This document shows, in pieces, positions 37,615 to 44,836 of a DNA stretch of 55,487 bases. The position numbers and the translations under genes were made by a program. The notes beneath the pieces are model-generated. The model was not told where the DNA came from and searched no databases. It saw nothing but the letters and a program-made list of their open reading frames with translations. The stretch comes from Porphyromonadaceae bacterium UBA7048 (GTDB lineage: Bacteria; Bacteroidota; Bacteroidia; Bacteroidales; Muribaculaceae): contig DLAL01000085.1 in NCBI GenBank assembly GCA_002493945.1, positions 1-55,487 on the forward strand, read 5' to 3'. How positions within the stretch are numbered: position 1 is the first letter of the stretch; every line of letters begins with the position of its first letter.

Positions 37615-40143
37615 TCATTCGAGCGTGATGCCGCACACCTCGATGCTGAAGGGGGAGTCGGCGTTCTCAGCATAGAGAAGCACCGACTCTATCCCGGCAG
37701 GGTCCAGAGCCGGGACGGTGGCGTAGTCGGGCACGAACTTGCGGCCCAGGAACGACGGATAAGGGGCCGGAGTCAGCAGCGTGGCCGACGGACGGAGGGC
37801 GTCGAGACGCACGGTGCAGCGGCTGTCGGACGAGAGTGTGACGGGGGCCGAGTAGGTGAATCCGTCGCGGCTCACCACGGCGGCACGCACCTGTGCGTTG
37901 CCGTCGACGGCGCCGGTGTATACGGCAAGGTCTGACGCCTCCGTATCGGCATGGTCGGCCATGATGTCGCCCACGTACTTGGTCAGTATCATCTCCTCGA
38001 GCACGGGAGCGTCAGCGTCGCGGAAGAGGCGCAGCGCACCCTTGCGGCCGAGCGACGCACCGGTGTGGCGCATGCCTGCGCCGTGCCATGCCTCGGGTAT
38101 CGACGAATACTCTGCACCGTCAGCCCCTGCCGATGCGTCGACAAGAACCACAGGTGCATCGGAGCCGGCTATTGCCGTAGCAAAATGACGGGGCGCGCCC
38201 GACGGCCGTCCGGCTCCGAAGTCCCAGTCGAGAGGCGTACCGGCCTCGCCCGACGGGAATGTGGTGGCTCCGGCGCCATCGAAGACCACGATGTCATACT
38301 TATACCAATCTTTTTTACCCGAAAGGCCGACGGTGGCAGAGTATTCGTATTTACCGGTGCGTTTCATCGTGTATGTCACATTTGTCTCTTTCCAGAAGTC
38401 CACATCCGAGGGATAGATGACCACCGAGTCGACGGGCGTGCCCGAGATGACGGTGGCACGGATGGTCATGCTGTCGCCCGGTGCGACACGTGTGCGCGGA
38501 GTGTGCACCACGGCGGCGGCGAAGTCGCGCGACACGGGCGGCATGGTGTATTCGCCCACACGCAGGGCGCGTTCGCTGTCGTACACGCGGTCGGCAGGCC
38601 ATGCGGCGAAGCCTTTCGACTTGCCCAGCAGATAGACGCCCGGCATGAGGCTCACGCTGCCGCCGGAGGCACGGCCGCTGCCGCGCTCGCCCTGATAGTC
38701 GAAACCGGCGTCAAGACCGGGAAGGGTGATGGTCATAGCCACGGGAGCGTCGATGATTTCAGCCACATGACGCCTCAGCGACGGACGGCCGAAGGGATCG
38801 GACGTAAGGACCACGTCGGGCATCACCTCCAGCCGCCACACATCCTTGTCGAGACGGTCCAGGAAGTATGCGCCCGTACCGTCGGTGCTCACCAGAGGCG
38901 ACGAGCCGACGCCCATGATGCGTGTGAGTCTCTTCACGTTGCGCGGCTGCTCGGCTGTGCGGTTGGTGTGGTAGTAGTACTTCCCGTCGTTGAGCATGGC
39001 CAGATTGCGGCGCGCGCTCACGGTGAAGTCGCCGAAGACCGTGTCTACGGGATACTTGCCGTAGTCGGTGCCGACGGGTGTGCGGCGCATCACTTCGGCG
39101 GCGATGGCCATGCCGACGGCTTTGCCGGGCGTATAGGCCGTGTTGAGGAAGTGCGTCTGATATTCGGTGTTGAAGCGCGCCATGTCCACGGGGTCGTAGG
39201 CGAACTGCGTCACCCAGTCGAATCCGGCCTTGCGGAAAGTGCGTGCAGCGGCAGGATAGAGATAGGTGTCGAGCACGTCGGCCGGATCGTATTCATATAT
39301 GTACTTGGGCTGGCTGATGTAGCCGGGCACGGTGTCGAAGGGAATGTCGTAGCTGTCAAGCACGGGCAGGAAATTGCCCTGACGGCGACTGCCGTGCACC
39401 AGACCGGTGGGATACCACTGGTAGGTGGAGCCGTCGATGTCGGCCTTGTAGAATGCCGAGGTGCGCCAGAGGTTGTGCGACACGTTATAGAGCACCTCGC
39501 GGTCGAATCCGGCAGTGCGGAGCGCACGGGCCATTCGGTCGACGTAAGCCGTGATTTCCTCGTGGGTGCCGCTGTGGCAGGGCTCGTTGTTGATTTCGAT
39601 GGCCACTATCGACGGGTCGGCGGCTATCGACTTGCCCGTATAGCGGTTGACATGTCCTGCAAGCTGGGTCAGGTAGCGCTCCTGCGCGGCCTGGGCCTCG
39701 GCTATGTCGTGCACGTGGCACTTGTCATATTTATATGTGAAGGCACCGTTGGGGTCGGTGTTGCGCTCGGGATATCCGTTGCCGAAATTGGTCTGCGCCG
39801 TCAGCACGATAGCAATGTTGCGCTTCTCGAGCTGTGCGATGAGGTAGTCGAGCAGTTCGAGGTGGTCATTGTCGAGCAGGTTGCCCTCGCCGTCGCTCAG
39901 CTCCACATCCCACAGATGGAGGCGGAAAGCGTTCAGCCCGAGGCGGCCGAAGTGATAGACGTCGCGGTCGATGGCCTGATGGCGGTCCGCACCGAGGCGG
40001 TCGAGAGCGCGGCAGGCGTGAGCGAACGGCACGGTGTAGTTCGTACCGTAGTACGCGCCCGACAGCCGAGCGTCGGTCACAAACACTGCGAGCACCGTCA
40101 GTGCCGCAAGGAAGATGTATCTGTAAAGTCCGTATCGTTTCAT
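37615..40143 (-). CDS. Secreted clan GH-A glycoside hydrolase (GH5-like, possibly GH147), first gene of PUL2
   Basis: Large secreted or inner-membrane-tethered protein of 842 residues. The N-terminal hydrophobic segment (about 8-22, YIFLAALTVLAVFV) is a signal peptide or anchor. The ATG at 40143 is chosen; the longer reading to 40239 crosses a promoter box. The N-terminal TIM barrel (about 30-420) shows GH-A features: GLNAFRLHLWDVELSDGEGN in part, TAQTNFGNGYPE, and a likely acid/base E187 in IEINNEP. The C-terminal half contains beta-domains with no family that I can name. Its place before susC in a galactan-type PUL and its layout make a GH147-like beta-galactosidase possible, but this is inference; the family is not assigned. 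Confidence 0.75.
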   Translation of the reverse strand: MKRYGLYRYIFLAALTVLAVFVTDARLSGAYYGTNYTVPFAHACRALDRLGADRHQAIDRDVYHFGRLGLNAFRLHLWDVELSDGEGNLLDNDHLELLDYLIAQLEKRNIAIVLTAQTNFGNGYPERNTDPNGAFTYKYDKCHVHDIAEAQAAQERYLTQLAGHVNRYTGKSIAADPSIVAIEINNEPCHSGTHEEITAYVDRMARALRTAGFDREVLYNVSHNLWRTSAFYKADIDGSTYQWYPTGLVHGSRRQGNFLPVLDSYDIPFDTVPGYISQPKYIYEYDPADVLDTYLYPAAARTFRKAGFDWVTQFAYDPVDMARFNTEYQTHFLNTAYTPGKAVGMAIAAEVMRRTPVGTDYGKYPVDTVFGDFTVSARRNLAMLNDGKYYYHTNRTAEQPRNVKRLTRIMGVGSSPLVSTDGTGAYFLDRLDKDVWRLEVMPDVVLTSDPFGRPSLRRHVAEIIDAPVAMTITLPGLDAGFDYQGERGSGRASGGSVSLMPGVYLLGKSKGFAAWPADRVYDSERALRVGEYTMPPVSRDFAAAVVHTPRTRVAPGDSMTIRATVISGTPVDSVVIYPSDVDFWKETNVTYTMKRTGKYEYSATVGLSGKKDWYKYDIVVFDGAGATTFPSGEAGTPLDWDFGAGRPSGAPRHFATAIAGSDAPVVLVDASAGADGAEYSSIPEAWHGAGMRHTGASLGRKGALRLFRDADAPVLEEMILTKYVGDIMADHADTEASDLAVYTGAVDGNAQVRAAVVSRDGFTYSAPVTLSSDSRCTVRLDALRPSATLLTPAPYPSFLGRKFVPDYATVPALDPAGIESVLLYAENADSPFSIEVCGITLE

Positions 40144-40342
40144 GGTAAAAGAATCTCCTGAAATTTGTGCTGCAAAGTTACTCTTCTTAAAATACGCGCA
40201 CAAGCACAAAGCGGACAGCTTACGACACAATTCGGACAAAACGCCCTCAGAGACCGCCTTAAAGGGTATTTTGTCCGATTTATTTCCTTATTTGTCCGAT
40301 TTGTTTCGTCGGGATACCCGACTGTGTGGGGCTGTGGGAGGC
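40144..40342. promoter_or_regulatory. PUL2 promoter region with repeated TTTGTCCGATT elements
   Basis: A minus-strand TAACTTTG box lies at 40173-40180, 30 bases before the first PUL2 gene. Upstream, TTTGTCCGATT occurs twice, 21 bases apart (40270-40280 and 40291-40301), and in inverted form as TTCGGACAAAA (40231-40241). The arrangement fits an activator-binding site for PUL2. No gene is visible in the gap. Confidence 0.55.
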
Positions 40343-41347
40343 TCACTCGGACACTCTGACGAACCGCCGGATTCGTTCGTTGACGATACGCAGATAGGAC
40401 CGCTTCATCTTTTCAGGCAAGAAACTGCGGTCAACCAGCCGCACCACCGATTCCGGAAGAGTGGTGTATCGCGCGAGAATCTTCGCCACCCTGCGTCCGA
40501 CAACGCCTGTCTGCGCTGCGAATCTCTCGAAGTCAAGACGGCATGCGTGACCGGTGCGGTCCATCACATCACTCTTCTCGATGCGGGATGAAAGACCGCC
40601 GTCAAGCCCGAAGTCATCGCCGTCAACATGGAGGGCTGTATTCAACAGGTCATAGGCAGGCGCAAGTCTGTAATCCTCACCGTCGGCGATAAGCGAGAAA
40701 TTCTTGAGATGCGCATCACCGTTACCATAGATATAATTGAACACAGTCAGCTCGAAAAAGCGTTCCATATCTACCATCCAAGCCGCCACATTGGCGCGTA
40801 TCGCTTTTGCGATGTCCTCATACGTGCCGCTGTACTTGAAGTGCGTGCCTGCGGTCTGCTCATTTCGTCCGACCAACGATGCAAAGTCCTCCATCAGCAG
40901 TCTCGACCCGTCAGGACGTATGTCGAATCGTCTTGTGATATAAACCAGCTGACCGTCTTTGCTGAAACACAGACCATTGGCAGCTGTCCGAATCCCGTAG
41001 ACCTGCGATGCGACGAGCATGGTAAGATGTTCGTTTGCAGGAATATATTTACGGTCCCGTAATGTTCTGTCCCACGGCGCCGGCTTGAGGATGTGTGTTG
41101 AGCGTTCGTTTTCGCGGGCTATTCTGATTCGTCCGTTTTCAATCACGGCAGGAAATTTCTCCTGCACGCCTGACACGGATATTCTGTGCATGGCATCCGT
41201 AAGCCCTTCCTGACTTCTGAATCTGTCAAGGTCAAAATCCAGCACAGGACTCACGGTCGCTCCATCGAACAGAAGCGAGGCCGCCTTCGGAGAATACGTC
41301 GTGAATCCGTCCAAAAGCAGAGAAGGACAGCACTTTATATCATTCAT
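40343..41347 (-). CDS. HipT/HipA-like serine-threonine kinase toxin
   Basis: Kinase of the HipA type that lacks HipA's N-terminal subdomain, 334 residues when started at the ATG at 41347. A TTG at 41353 would add two. Kinase features: a Gly-rich loop SVSGVQEKF with Ser57 and Ser59, an ATP-binding Lys near residue 88 (HILKP), a catalytic loop GNGDAHLKN (Asp211, Asn216) and a Mg-binding APAYD (Asp233). HipT of E. coli HipBST autophosphorylates at the corresponding loop serines and phosphorylates TrpS; HipA targets GltX. The target here is unknown. It overlaps the preceding small gene by 8 bases (ATGAATGA), so synthesis is coupled to it. All the residues needed for activity appear intact. Confidence 0.85.
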   Translation of the reverse strand: MNDIKCCPSLLLDGFTTYSPKAASLLFDGATVSPVLDFDLDRFRSQEGLTDAMHRISVSGVQEKFPAVIENGRIRIARENERSTHILKPAPWDRTLRDRKYIPANEHLTMLVASQVYGIRTAANGLCFSKDGQLVYITRRFDIRPDGSRLLMEDFASLVGRNEQTAGTHFKYSGTYEDIAKAIRANVAAWMVDMERFFELTVFNYIYGNGDAHLKNFSLIADGEDYRLAPAYDLLNTALHVDGDDFGLDGGLSSRIEKSDVMDRTGHACRLDFERFAAQTGVVGRRVAKILARYTTLPESVVRLVDRSFLPEKMKRSYLRIVNERIRRFVRVSE

Positions 41348-41669
41348 CGCCAATCCTCCTGATATTTACAGCTCCTATAAAATCCTTTCCGGCCATCGCT
41401 GATAAAAGGCCGAAAAAATCAAGCTCGTCAATCCGCAGAGAGCGGCATATCACACTACGGTTCGCTCCTTCGGGAAGCATATTGGTAAAAAACGGGAAAA
41501 GATGTTCCGCCGTATATACATCATTCCGTTTAGGCAGCGTAACGGATACAGGCGGACAGTCCGATTCAAGATACGCTTTGTCATACACAAACGCGTAAGC
41601 GGCGTCCGGAGCATATTCTGTCAATATTCCGGCTTTGGTTTCATTGTAGTATACAGCAAGTTGTCTCAT
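41340..41669 (-). CDS. HipS-like protein (HipA N-terminal subdomain as separate gene)
   Basis: Small protein of 109 residues that matches the N-terminal subdomain normally fused to HipA (RQLAVYYNETKAGIL, LPKRNDVYTAEHLFPFFTNMLPEGANR). The FFTNMLPEG segment is the most typical part. In the HipBST type of toxin-antitoxin system this piece is the antitoxin HipS, which binds and blocks the kinase HipT, while HipB augments it and represses the operon. The gene lies between the HTH gene and the kinase gene, as in E. coli hipBST, and overlaps the kinase start by 8 bases. The role as antitoxin is inferred from family and order only. Confidence 0.82.
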   Translation of the reverse strand: MRQLAVYYNETKAGILTEYAPDAAYAFVYDKAYLESDCPPVSVTLPKRNDVYTAEHLFPFFTNMLPEGANRSVICRSLRIDELDFFGLLSAMAGKDFIGAVNIRRIGDE

Positions 41670-41684
41670 CTTTCAGCATCCGGG

Positions 41685-41885
41685 TCAGACTGTTTTACGC
41701 ACATGATAGCCAATTTCGAGTCCGAGAACGTCGAGTATCTTGTGCACCGTTCCAAGCGACGGATTGCCTTTGCCACGCTCGATATCTTTGACCGTCGCCA
41801 CTCCGACCTGTGCCATTTCGGCAAGGTCCTGCTGCGTAAGACCCAACTTCTCACGCCGCTGCTTCATGACTTCTTTAAGCTCCAT
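41685..41885 (-). CDS. HipB-like HTH transcriptional regulator
   Basis: Xre-type helix-turn-helix protein of 66 residues. The five-helix HTH_3 fold is read from residues 5-60 (LGLTQQDLAEMAQVGVATVKDIERG, with the second and third helices around 16-38). It is the first gene of a three-gene operon with hipS-like and hipT-like genes and likely represses their promoter. It is short and lacks the C-terminal extension of E. coli HipB that reaches HipA. The start ATG at 41885 lies 25 bases after a consensus promoter flanked by a perfect 10-bp inverted repeat, a likely operator. Base composition is lower in GC than most neighbours. Confidence 0.88.
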   Translation of the reverse strand: MELKEVMKQRREKLGLTQQDLAEMAQVGVATVKDIERGKGNPSLGTVHKILDVLGLEIGYHVRKTV

Positions 41886-41894
41886 AGTCTGTTA

Positions 41895-41955
41895 TATTGT
41901 ACTTATAGGGCAAAGGTAGGCATTATTCCGCAGCCTGCCAAATAAAAGTACAATA
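41895..41955 (-). promoter_or_regulatory. hip operon promoter with flanking inverted-repeat operator
   Basis: Minus strand: TTTG (41939-41942), 20 bases, TACCTTTG (41911-41918), 25 bases before the HTH-gene start. TATTGTACTT (41895-41904) and its exact reverse complement (41946-41955) lie 51 bases apart, centre to centre, on either side of the promoter. Confidence 0.7.
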
Positions 41956-41963
41956 AAATATAC

Positions 41964-42743
41964 TCATCTGTACCGTCTGGCCGCAAACTCCGACAGACAG
42001 ATGGCGGTGGCCGTAGCCACATTCAGGCTCTCGACCGCAGCGCTGCCGTCGAGGGGCACTGAGGGGATGTAGAGACGGCGGTTAACCGTGCGCGCCACAG
42101 CTTCGGAGATGCCACGACCCTCGTTGCCCATTATCATCACGGCCGGCATGCCGAGCGGCTGTGTATAGATATTGTCGCCGTCAAGGAAGGTGCCGTAGAC
42201 GCCGACTTCGGAGGGCATGGCCGCGAGGGCTGCGGCAAGGTCGGTGTAGATGACGCGCGTACGCGTCAGGGCTCCCATGGTGGCCTGCACGGTCTTGGGA
42301 TTGAAGGCGTCGACGGTGTCGCGCGACGCCAGGATGGTGTCGATGCCGAACCAGTTGCACGTGCGGATGATGGTGCCGAGGTTGCCGGGGTCCTGGACGC
42401 AGTCGAGCGCAACGGTAAGGCGCGACGCGAAGTACGACGGCTCAGGGAGCAATTCCTGCGCCGGAAGCTCGAAGAAGGCCACCACGGGCGGCGTGGTCGA
42501 CAGCCGCGTCAGCTCTCTCAGGACGCCGCGGCCGCACTCTACGGGCCGGAGCGGAAGTTCCGCGCCATGCTCGCTCACCCACTCAGGGAGGGCGAACACA
42601 TGCCGCGGCGTAAAGGCAGCCATCAGCTCGAGCACACACTTCGTGCCCTCGGCCACGAAGAGTCCGGCCTTCCGGCGCCCTTTGGCGTCGTCAAGCGAGC
42701 CGAACTCTTTCTTCATCCGGTTGGTCAGCAGGGGCTCATTCAT
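41964..42743 (-). CDS. TrmH/SpoU-family RNA 2'-O-ribose methyltransferase
   Basis: Cytoplasmic SAM-dependent SPOUT enzyme that methylates a ribose 2'-OH in rRNA or tRNA, 259 residues. The N-terminal substrate-binding domain (about 20-95, GLFVAEGTKCVLE) is followed by the trefoil-knot domain with motif 1 LDCVQDPGNLGTIIRTCNWF (about 113-132), motif 2 MIMGNEGRGIS and motif 3 IPSVPLDGSAAVESLNVATA. These are the usual three SpoU motifs. The start overlaps bioB by 8 bases, and rsgA lies upstream, so this is the third gene of an operon of translation and cofactor functions. The exact target nucleotide cannot be told; RlmB-like 23S rRNA modification is one option. Confidence 0.9.
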   Translation of the reverse strand: MNEPLLTNRMKKEFGSLDDAKGRRKAGLFVAEGTKCVLELMAAFTPRHVFALPEWVSEHGAELPLRPVECGRGVLRELTRLSTTPPVVAFFELPAQELLPEPSYFASRLTVALDCVQDPGNLGTIIRTCNWFGIDTILASRDTVDAFNPKTVQATMGALTRTRVIYTDLAAALAAMPSEVGVYGTFLDGDNIYTQPLGMPAVMIMGNEGRGISEAVARTVNRRLYIPSVPLDGSAAVESLNVATATAICLSEFAARRYR

Positions 42744-43719
42744 ATCCGGCTTCTTTCACAAGTTCCTTGTCCTGAGCGATGGTCGAGCCGAGGGTGGTGA
42801 GCAGGTCGCCAACGATGGCGCCGTTGATGCCCGAACGCATGGCTCGGAGCACCGTCGCGCGGCTCAGACGGGCGCGGCCGCCGGCGAAGCGCAGCTGCAC
42901 TGCCGGATGGGCGAAGCGGAAGTAGGCCACAGCCAGCAGCACCTCTTCCTCGCTGATGAGCGGCGTATGCTCAAGCGGCGTCCCGGGAATCGGAATCAGT
43001 ATGTTCAGAGGTATCGAGGCCGGACGGATGGCGCGCAGGGCTATGGCCAGCTCCATGCGCTGACGGCGAGTCTCGCCCATGCCTATGATGCCGCCCGAGC
43101 ACACCTCGAAGCCTATCTTGCGGGCGGCCTCTATGGTGGCGAGCTTGTCGGCCTGCGTGTGCGTGGAGCACAGCGAGGGGAAGAACGACGGCGCCGTCTC
43201 GAGGTTGCAGTGGTAGCGGTGCACGCCCGAATCCCACAGCCGCTGAAGCGCACCGGCATCGAGCAGACCGAGCGACGCGCAGGTGCCGATGCGGCCCTCA
43301 CGGTTGATTTCGCCGCACACACGGCACACATCCTCAAGGTCCTTGCCGCGTGTAGCACGTCCGCTGGTAACGAGCGAGAAGCGTCCCACGCCACGGTCGG
43401 CATTATAGCGCGACACCTCGAGGGCCTCTTCGTCGCTCACCACGTCGGTCACGCCGCAGCCTGTGCTGAAGTGAGCCGACTGCGCGCACCAGCGGCAGTT
43501 CTCGGGACAGCGGCCCGACCGCGCGTTGATTATCGAGCAATAGTCGAAAGTCTTCGACGCCTTCTGCCGCGTAATCTCGGCGGCGGCATCAAGCAGTGCC
43601 TCCTTGCCCTCAGGCGTATCAACGTCAGTCAGGGCGTAGAGCATATCTTCCGGCAGCTCCTCGTCGCGCATCACGCGGCCGAGGGCGTCGGCTATGAGTC
43701 GTAATTCATCACTTTCCAT
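42736..43719 (-). CDS. bioB: Biotin synthase
   Basis: Radical SAM enzyme that inserts sulfur into dethiobiotin, 327 residues. The [4Fe-4S] Cys triad is CPENCRWC at residues 71, 75 and 78. The remaining BioB signatures are present: YCSIINARSGRC before it, VTSGR, YHCNLETAPSFFP, CSGGIIGMGE and IPLNILIPIPGTPLE. The ATG at 43719 is used; a TTG at 43725 is an alternative. It lies 10 bases after rsgA and overlaps the rRNA methyltransferase by 8 bases. No other biotin gene is in the window, so biotin synthesis is split between loci or only the final step is done. Confidence 0.96.
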   Translation of the reverse strand: MESDELRLIADALGRVMRDEELPEDMLYALTDVDTPEGKEALLDAAAEITRQKASKTFDYCSIINARSGRCPENCRWCAQSAHFSTGCGVTDVVSDEEALEVSRYNADRGVGRFSLVTSGRATRGKDLEDVCRVCGEINREGRIGTCASLGLLDAGALQRLWDSGVHRYHCNLETAPSFFPSLCSTHTQADKLATIEAARKIGFEVCSGGIIGMGETRRQRMELAIALRAIRPASIPLNILIPIPGTPLEHTPLISEEEVLLAVAYFRFAHPAVQLRFAGGRARLSRATVLRAMRSGINGAIVGDLLTTLGSTIAQDKELVKEAGYE

Positions 43720-43729
43720 AAGCAAAAAA

Positions 43730-44680
43730 TCAGAATCCTTTGCGGTACTTGTCGTCAGTGTCCTCAGTCTCCTCGAGGATGCTGAGGTACGAATTATACC
43801 GCGACTGCGATATCAGATTGTTCTCAAGAGCCTCGCGCACGGCGCAACCGGGCTCGTGGGTATGGGTGCAGTTGCCGAAGCGGCACTTCGACGACACCTT
43901 GAATATCTCGGGGAAATAGTGCCCTACCTCGTCGCGCTTGAAGTCGAACACGCCGAATCCGCGCACTCCGGGAGTGTCTATGAGGACGCCGCCTGCCGGG
44001 AGGTCGTACATCTCCGAGAAGGTCGTCGTGTGCATGCCCGTGTTGTGTATCTGCGAAATCTCCGCCGTACGGGCCTGTACGCCGGGGATAAGCGCGTTGA
44101 TGAGCGTCGACTTGCCCACGCCGGAGTTGCCCGACAGCAGCGTCACCTTGCCGGCGAGCATCGCGGCAAGTTCGTCGAGGCCGTCGCCCGTCTCGGCCGA
44201 CACGGCCACGGCGGTATATCCTATCGAACGGTAGAGATAGATGAACGCATCAAGGAACTCCTTGTCCTCGGGCGAGTCGAGCAGGTCGGTCTTGTTGATT
44301 ATCAGCATGCCGGGCACGTTGTATGCCTCGGCCGTAGCCAAAAAACGGTCGATGAACGTCAGCGACGTCACCGGATGCGCCAGCGTGGCCACGAGGGCGG
44401 CGCAGTCAATGTTTGCGGCTATGATCTGGGCCGCTTTCGACAGATTGCTCGCACGCCGTATGATATAGTTGCGCCGGGGCATCACTGCAGTGATGTACGC
44501 CGTCCCGTCGGCTCCCGGCTCGGAGAGCTCGACGATGTCGCCCACGGCCACCGGATTGGTGGTGCGTATGCCCTTGATGCGGAAGTTGCCCTTGGCAAGG
44601 CATCGTATCTCGGTCCCGTCGGCGGTGCGCGCCACATAGTGCGCCCCGGTATTGCGGATTATCGTTCCTTGTAATTTCAT
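43730..44680 (-). CDS. rsgA: Ribosome small subunit-dependent GTPase RsgA
   Basis: Circularly permuted GTPase that acts late in 30S ribosomal subunit assembly, 316 residues. Motif order is permuted as expected: G4 NKTD (129-132), G5 SAETG (161-165), then G1 GNSGVGKS (184-191) and G3 DTPG (235-238). An OB-fold comes first (about 3-70). The zinc finger is C266, C271, H273 and C279. The promoter's -7 box ends only four bases before the ATG at 44680, so the message may be leaderless. First gene of the rsgA-bioB-methyltransferase operon. Confidence 0.95.
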   Translation of the reverse strand: MKLQGTIIRNTGAHYVARTADGTEIRCLAKGNFRIKGIRTTNPVAVGDIVELSEPGADGTAYITAVMPRRNYIIRRASNLSKAAQIIAANIDCAALVATLAHPVTSLTFIDRFLATAEAYNVPGMLIINKTDLLDSPEDKEFLDAFIYLYRSIGYTAVAVSAETGDGLDELAAMLAGKVTLLSGNSGVGKSTLINALIPGVQARTAEISQIHNTGMHTTTFSEMYDLPAGGVLIDTPGVRGFGVFDFKRDEVGHYFPEIFKVSSKCRFGNCTHTHEPGCAVREALENNLISQSRYNSYLSILEETEDTDDKYRKGF

Positions 44681-44684
44681 GCGC

Positions 44685-44716
44685 CAAATTTAGCGAAAAA
44701 TCTGCGGACGGGCAAA
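44685..44716 (-). promoter_or_regulatory. Consensus promoter of rsgA, very close to the start codon
   Basis: On the minus strand TTTG (44713-44716), 20 bases, TAAATTTG (44685-44692), then four bases and the ATG. Transcription would begin at or next to the start codon. Confidence 0.7.
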
Positions 44717-44765
44717 AATATATTCACCGCGCCGCCGCTTTTAGAAGGTTGCGGTACGAGAAAGA

Positions 44766-44797
44766 TTTGCATGAATCAAATATTATACATACCTTCG
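44766..44797 (+). promoter_or_regulatory. Near-consensus promoter of the AAA/DUF4143 gene
   Basis: TTTG (44766-44769), 20 bases, TACCTTCG (44790-44797; one base off the consensus). It supports the start at 44837 over the upstream ATG at 44771. Confidence 0.55.
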
Positions 44798-44836
44798 CTT
44801 TATAAAACTGTCACACGTGACATAAATCTAAAGCAG

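Noticed and set aside
37951..40161. 736-residue frame opposite the GH-A clan gene
   Set aside because: Shadow frame; the minus-strand gene has signal peptide and catalytic motifs.
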